Source: Streptomyces sp. V4I2 (GTDB lineage Bacteria; Actinomycetota; Actinomycetes; Streptomycetales; Streptomycetaceae). Taken from it: DNA of 64,000 nt. Each line of letters begins with the position of its first letter. The stretch's first letter is position 1. The notes beneath the pieces were generated by a model, which did no database searches, had not been told where the DNA came from, and was given only the letters and a program-made list of their open reading frames with translations. Below are positions 61,596 to 64,000 of the stretch, in pieces. Location: NCBI RefSeq assembly GCF_030817655.1, contig NZ_JAUSZM010000003.1, positions 7,378,001 through 7,442,000 on the forward strand, given 5' to 3'. Made by a program: the position numbers and the translations under genes.

Positions 61596-61799
61596 CCCAC
61601 CACGTGACCCGAGGGGTCTTAGGAACGCCGTGAGCGACTTACGGCCCTCTAAGGCCCCTCACGCACGTCTAAGGCCCCGCCCGCCGCGGAAGATGCGGAA
61701 CTCTCCCGATGTGGCGGCCCCGCCTGGGAGACGAAGGTGGAGACATCGCAGCAAGCGAAGCCGACACCGGCCTCTCACCAGGGACACAGGGGACACACC

Positions 61800-61985
61800 A
61801 TGTATGAGTACGAGATCTCCCAGCTCCGTTCCGCCGAACTGATCCGCCGGGCCGAGCAGGAGCGGCTGGCCCGCGAGGCCCTCCGCGGCCGCCGCGCCGC
61901 CCGCCGCGAGGCCGCCCGGCGCGCCGCCGAGGGCGAGGTGCATACCGGCCGCCCCCGCAGGCACCGGTTCCCGCGCACGGCGTGA
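61800..61985 (+). CDS. Small Arg/Ala-rich helical protein of 61 residues
   Basis: 61 residues from ATG 61800, preceded by AGGGGACACACC. The composition is strongly basic: MYEYEISQLRSAELIRRAEQ followed by an Arg/Ala/Glu-rich helix and an Arg-rich tail. A long amphipathic helix is likely, and the basic tail may bind nucleic acid. Its family is not recognised. It is separate from the preceding gene by 204 nt. Confidence 0.65.
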   Translation: MYEYEISQLRSAELIRRAEQERLAREALRGRRAARREAARRAAEGEVHTGRPRRHRFPRTA

Positions 61986-62056
61986 GTGCCGGGGCGGGGG
62001 ACGGCCTCCCCGGTCTCCCCGCGAAAACCGGTGCCGCACTGTCAGACTCGCGTGCG

Positions 62057-64000
62057 ATGCTCGGCCTTGTGGAGACCAGGTCCGTCAGTCCGGTGTTCGT
62101 CGGTCGCACCGATGAGCTGGACACGCTGAACGACGCGCTCGCCCGCGCTGCCGGTGGGGGTACCTCCCAGGCTTTCGGCACTGGGGGAGAGCCGCAGGCA
62201 TTACTGCTCGGGGGCGAGGCCGGCGTCGGCAAGACCCGCCTCGTCGAGGAGTTCGCCACCGCCGCCTGCCGGCGCGGAGCGGTCGTCGCGCTCGGCGGCT
62301 GTGTTGAGATCGGCGCCGACGGACTGCCGTTCGCTCCCTTCTCCACCGCCCTGCGCGCCCTGCGCCGCGCATTGCCCGACGAGCTCGCCGCCGCGGCCGC
62401 CGGCCAGGAGGAGGAACTCGCCCGGCTGCTGCCCGAACTAGGCGAGGCCGCGACTGCCCGAGGGCCTGGCCGGCACGACGAGGAGGGCATGGCCCGCCTC
62501 TTCGAACTCACCGCCCGCCTCCTGGAGCGCGTCGCCGCCGACCGCACGGTCGTCGTCGCCCTGGAGGACCTGCACTGGGCCGACGCCTCCACCCGCCACC
62601 TCCTCGCCTACCTCTTCCGCACCCTGCGCACCGGCCGCCTCGTCGTCCTCGCGACCTACCGTTCCGACGACATCCACCGCCGCCACCCGCTGCGCCCCCT
62701 GCTCGCCGAACTCGACCGGCTGCGCACCGTCCGCCGCCTCGAACTCGGCCGTTTCACCCGAGCCGAGGTCGGCCGCCAGGTCGCCGGCATCCTTGCCCAC
62801 GAGCCCGAGCCGGCCCAGGTCGACGAGATCTTCGAACGCTCCGACGGCAACGCCTTCTTCGTCGAGGAACTCGCCGTGGCCGCCCACGAGGGCTGCCGCA
62901 CCGGCCTCACCGACTCCCTCCGCGACCTCCTCCTGGTCCGCGTCGAGGCACTGCCCGAGAGCGCCCAGCGGGTCGCCCGGATCGTCGCCGAGGGCGGCTC
63001 CACCGTCGAATACCGGCTGCTCGCAGCCGTGGCCGGGCTCGTCGAGGACGACCTCATCGAGGCGCTCAGGGCCGCCGTCAACGCCAACATCCTGCTCGCC
63101 GCGCCCGACGGGGACGGCTACCGCTTCCGCCACTCCCTGGTCCGCGAGGCGGTCGGCGACGACCTGCTGCCCGGCGAACGCTCCCGCCTCAACCGCCGCT
63201 ACGCCGAGGCCCTGGAGGCCGACCCCACGCTCGTCCCGGCCGGCGAACGCGTGATGCGCCTGGCCAGCTACTGGTACCACGCCCACGACCCCGCCAAGGC
63301 CCTGCCCGCCGTCCTGGACGCCTCCGTCACCGCCCGCCGCCGGCACGCCTACTCCGAACAACTGCGGCTCCTGGAACGCGCGATGGAGCTGTGGGATGCC
63401 GCCCCCGAGGACGTCCGCGCCAGGCTGCGGCCCGCCGACTACACCGAGATCTACCCGCCCTGTGGCTGCGACCCGGCCACCACCCCGCTGCGCTACCTCG
63501 ACCTGATGGCCGAGGCCGCGGTCGCCGGACGGCTGTGCTCGGAACGCGAACGCGCCCTGAAGATCATCAAGCGGGCGCTGCGACTGCTGGAGGACGAGGA
63601 CGACCCACTGCGCGCCGCCTGGTTCTGGACCCAGCGCTCGCGCCTGGTCCAGGCACAGGCCCGCGGCGACGGCTGGGCCGAACTGGCCACCGCGCAGGAA
63701 CTCGTACGCGGTCTACCGCCCTCGGAGGTGCACGCCGAGGTCCTCGCCAACGTGGCCAACTGGTCCATGGTGCACGCCCCGGGACCCGACGCCTTCACGG
63801 CCGCCGAACGGGCCGTGGAGTACGCGCGCATGGTCGGCGTCCGCGAGACCGAGATGAACGCCCGCCTCACGCTCGGCGGGCTCATGGTCGAGGCCGGTGA
63901 CGTCGAGGCGGGCCTCGCCGAGATGCGCGAGGTCAAACGGCAGACCGTCGAGTCCGGCATCTCCACCATCGCGGCCCGCGCCTATATGAACCTGCCCGAC
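62057..64000 (+). CDS. LuxR-type AAA regulator (LAL-like), 5' part, with TTA codon
   Basis: 648 codons from ATG 62057 to the window end with no stop, so the 3' end is missing. The opening SPVFVGRTDELDTLNDALAR and Walker A GGEAGVGKTR, followed by VVVALEDLHWADAST (Walker B), identify a large ATP-binding LuxR-family regulator. A tetratricopeptide-type helical region (about 420-648) fits the central part of LAL proteins. The DNA-binding HTH would lie beyond the window. Between residues 33 and 44 a dispersed repeat is translated in frame. Codon 49 is TTA (62201-62203), just before the Walker A motif. LAL regulators control secondary metabolism or carbon use; the target is not visible. Confidence 0.86.
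   Translation, partial: MLGLVETRSVSPVFVGRTDELDTLNDALARAAGGGTSQAFGTGGEPQALLLGGEAGVGKTRLVEEFATAACRRGAVVALGGCVEIGADGLPFAPFSTALRALRRALPDELAAAAAGQEEELARLLPELGEAATARGPGRHDEEGMARLFELTARLLERVAADRTVVVALEDLHWADASTRHLLAYLFRTLRTGRLVVLATYRSDDIHRRHPLRPLLAELDRLRTVRRLELGRFTRAEVGRQVAGILAHEPEPAQVDEIFERSDGNAFFVEELAVAAHEGCRTGLTDSLRDLLLVRVEALPESAQRVARIVAEGGSTVEYRLLAAVAGLVEDDLIEALRAAVNANILLAAPDGDGYRFRHSLVREAVGDDLLPGERSRLNRRYAEALEADPTLVPAGERVMRLASYWYHAHDPAKALPAVLDASVTARRRHAYSEQLRLLERAMELWDAAPEDVRARLRPADYTEIYPPCGCDPATTPLRYLDLMAEAAVAGRLCSERERALKIIKRALRLLEDEDDPLRAAWFWTQRSRLVQAQARGDGWAELATAQELVRGLPPSEVHAEVLANVANWSMVHAPGPDAFTAAERAVEYARMVGVRETEMNARLTLGGLMVEAGDVEAGLAEMREVKRQTVESGISTIAARAYMNLPD
62153..62189 (+). repeat. 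Dispersed repeat translated inside the LAL-type gene
   Basis: GGTGGGGGTACCTCCCAGGC continues through GGCACTGGGGGAG within the coding sequence. From general knowledge this word (GGGGGTACCTCCC to GGGGGAG) recurs as a short intergenic hairpin element in Streptomyces. Here it is read in frame as an extra Gly/Thr/Ser-rich linker just before Walker A. A weak hairpin forms from CTCCCAG and CTGGGGGAG. Confidence 0.6.

Overview
The window is a very GC-rich, gene-dense chromosomal stretch from a Streptomyces. Evidence includes frequent GTG starts, GTGA/ATGA gene overlaps, very rare TTA leucine codons (I find only three in frame), Tat and lipoprotein signal peptides, a GatC-GatA-GatB block, and regulators such as a WYL protein and a large LuxR-type ATPase. 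From memory only (no search was run), the gene order matches the core chromosome of S. coelicolor around the gcvT-glyA, mnmA, ligA and gatCAB genes.

Layout. 1-7.4 kb: tail of a LuxR-type response regulator, glycogen debranching enzyme (glgX, minus), two tandem L,D-transpeptidase lipoproteins, an enoyl-CoA hydratase, and a serine-kinase-like ATPase with a TTA codon. 7.4-15.5 kb: three exported proteins in a row (a NodB-like protein with an altered active site, a beta-propeller lipoprotein, a pierisin/ScARP-type ADP-ribosyltransferase). Then come a GNAT protein, a MerR regulator, a two-EF-hand protein, an AraC regulator with a divergent MDR oxidoreductase, an F420/NADP-type Rossmann protein and a GH25 protein without a signal peptide. 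15.6-20.2 kb: the one-carbon operon gcvT-gcvH-glyA-sdaA (minus), headed by a tandem glycine riboswitch. It would cleave glycine, interconvert glycine and serine, and deaminate serine when glycine is high. 20.4-23 kb: a P-loop kinase-like protein and two SseB-domain proteins. 23.3-29.7 kb: a five-gene oligopeptide ABC transporter (permease, binding protein, permease, two ATPases) closed by a strong terminator.

29.7-38 kb: TRIC/UPF0126 membrane protein, exported esterase, acyl-CoA thioesterase-like protein, WYL regulator, a TetR regulator with candidate operators, two small membrane proteins, cysteine desulfurase, a Tat-exported amidase and mnmA (the desulfurase can supply sulfur to MnmA for tRNA 2-thiolation). 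38-44.3 kb is the most accessory-looking part: an orphan RloA/AbiLi-like ATPase, a 5'-truncated YgjP-like metallopeptidase, and an operon of a processive GT2 synthase, a GH26 lipoprotein and a GT-C membrane glycosyltransferase. I regard that operon as the best candidate for an uncharacterised polysaccharide system.

44.3-56.6 kb: alpha/beta hydrolase, DUF427, LOG-family protein, SDR, core-MetE-like protein, ligA, an RmdB-like GGDEF-EAL protein (TTA codon), and gatC-gatA-small membrane protein-gatB ending in an 18-bp terminator hairpin. 56.7-64 kb: methyltransferase, MMPL transporter, GNAT protein, small proteins, and the 5' part of a LuxR-type AAA regulator that carries a TTA codon just after an in-frame copy of a dispersed Streptomyces-type repeat. 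No tRNA, rRNA, CRISPR array or transposase was found.
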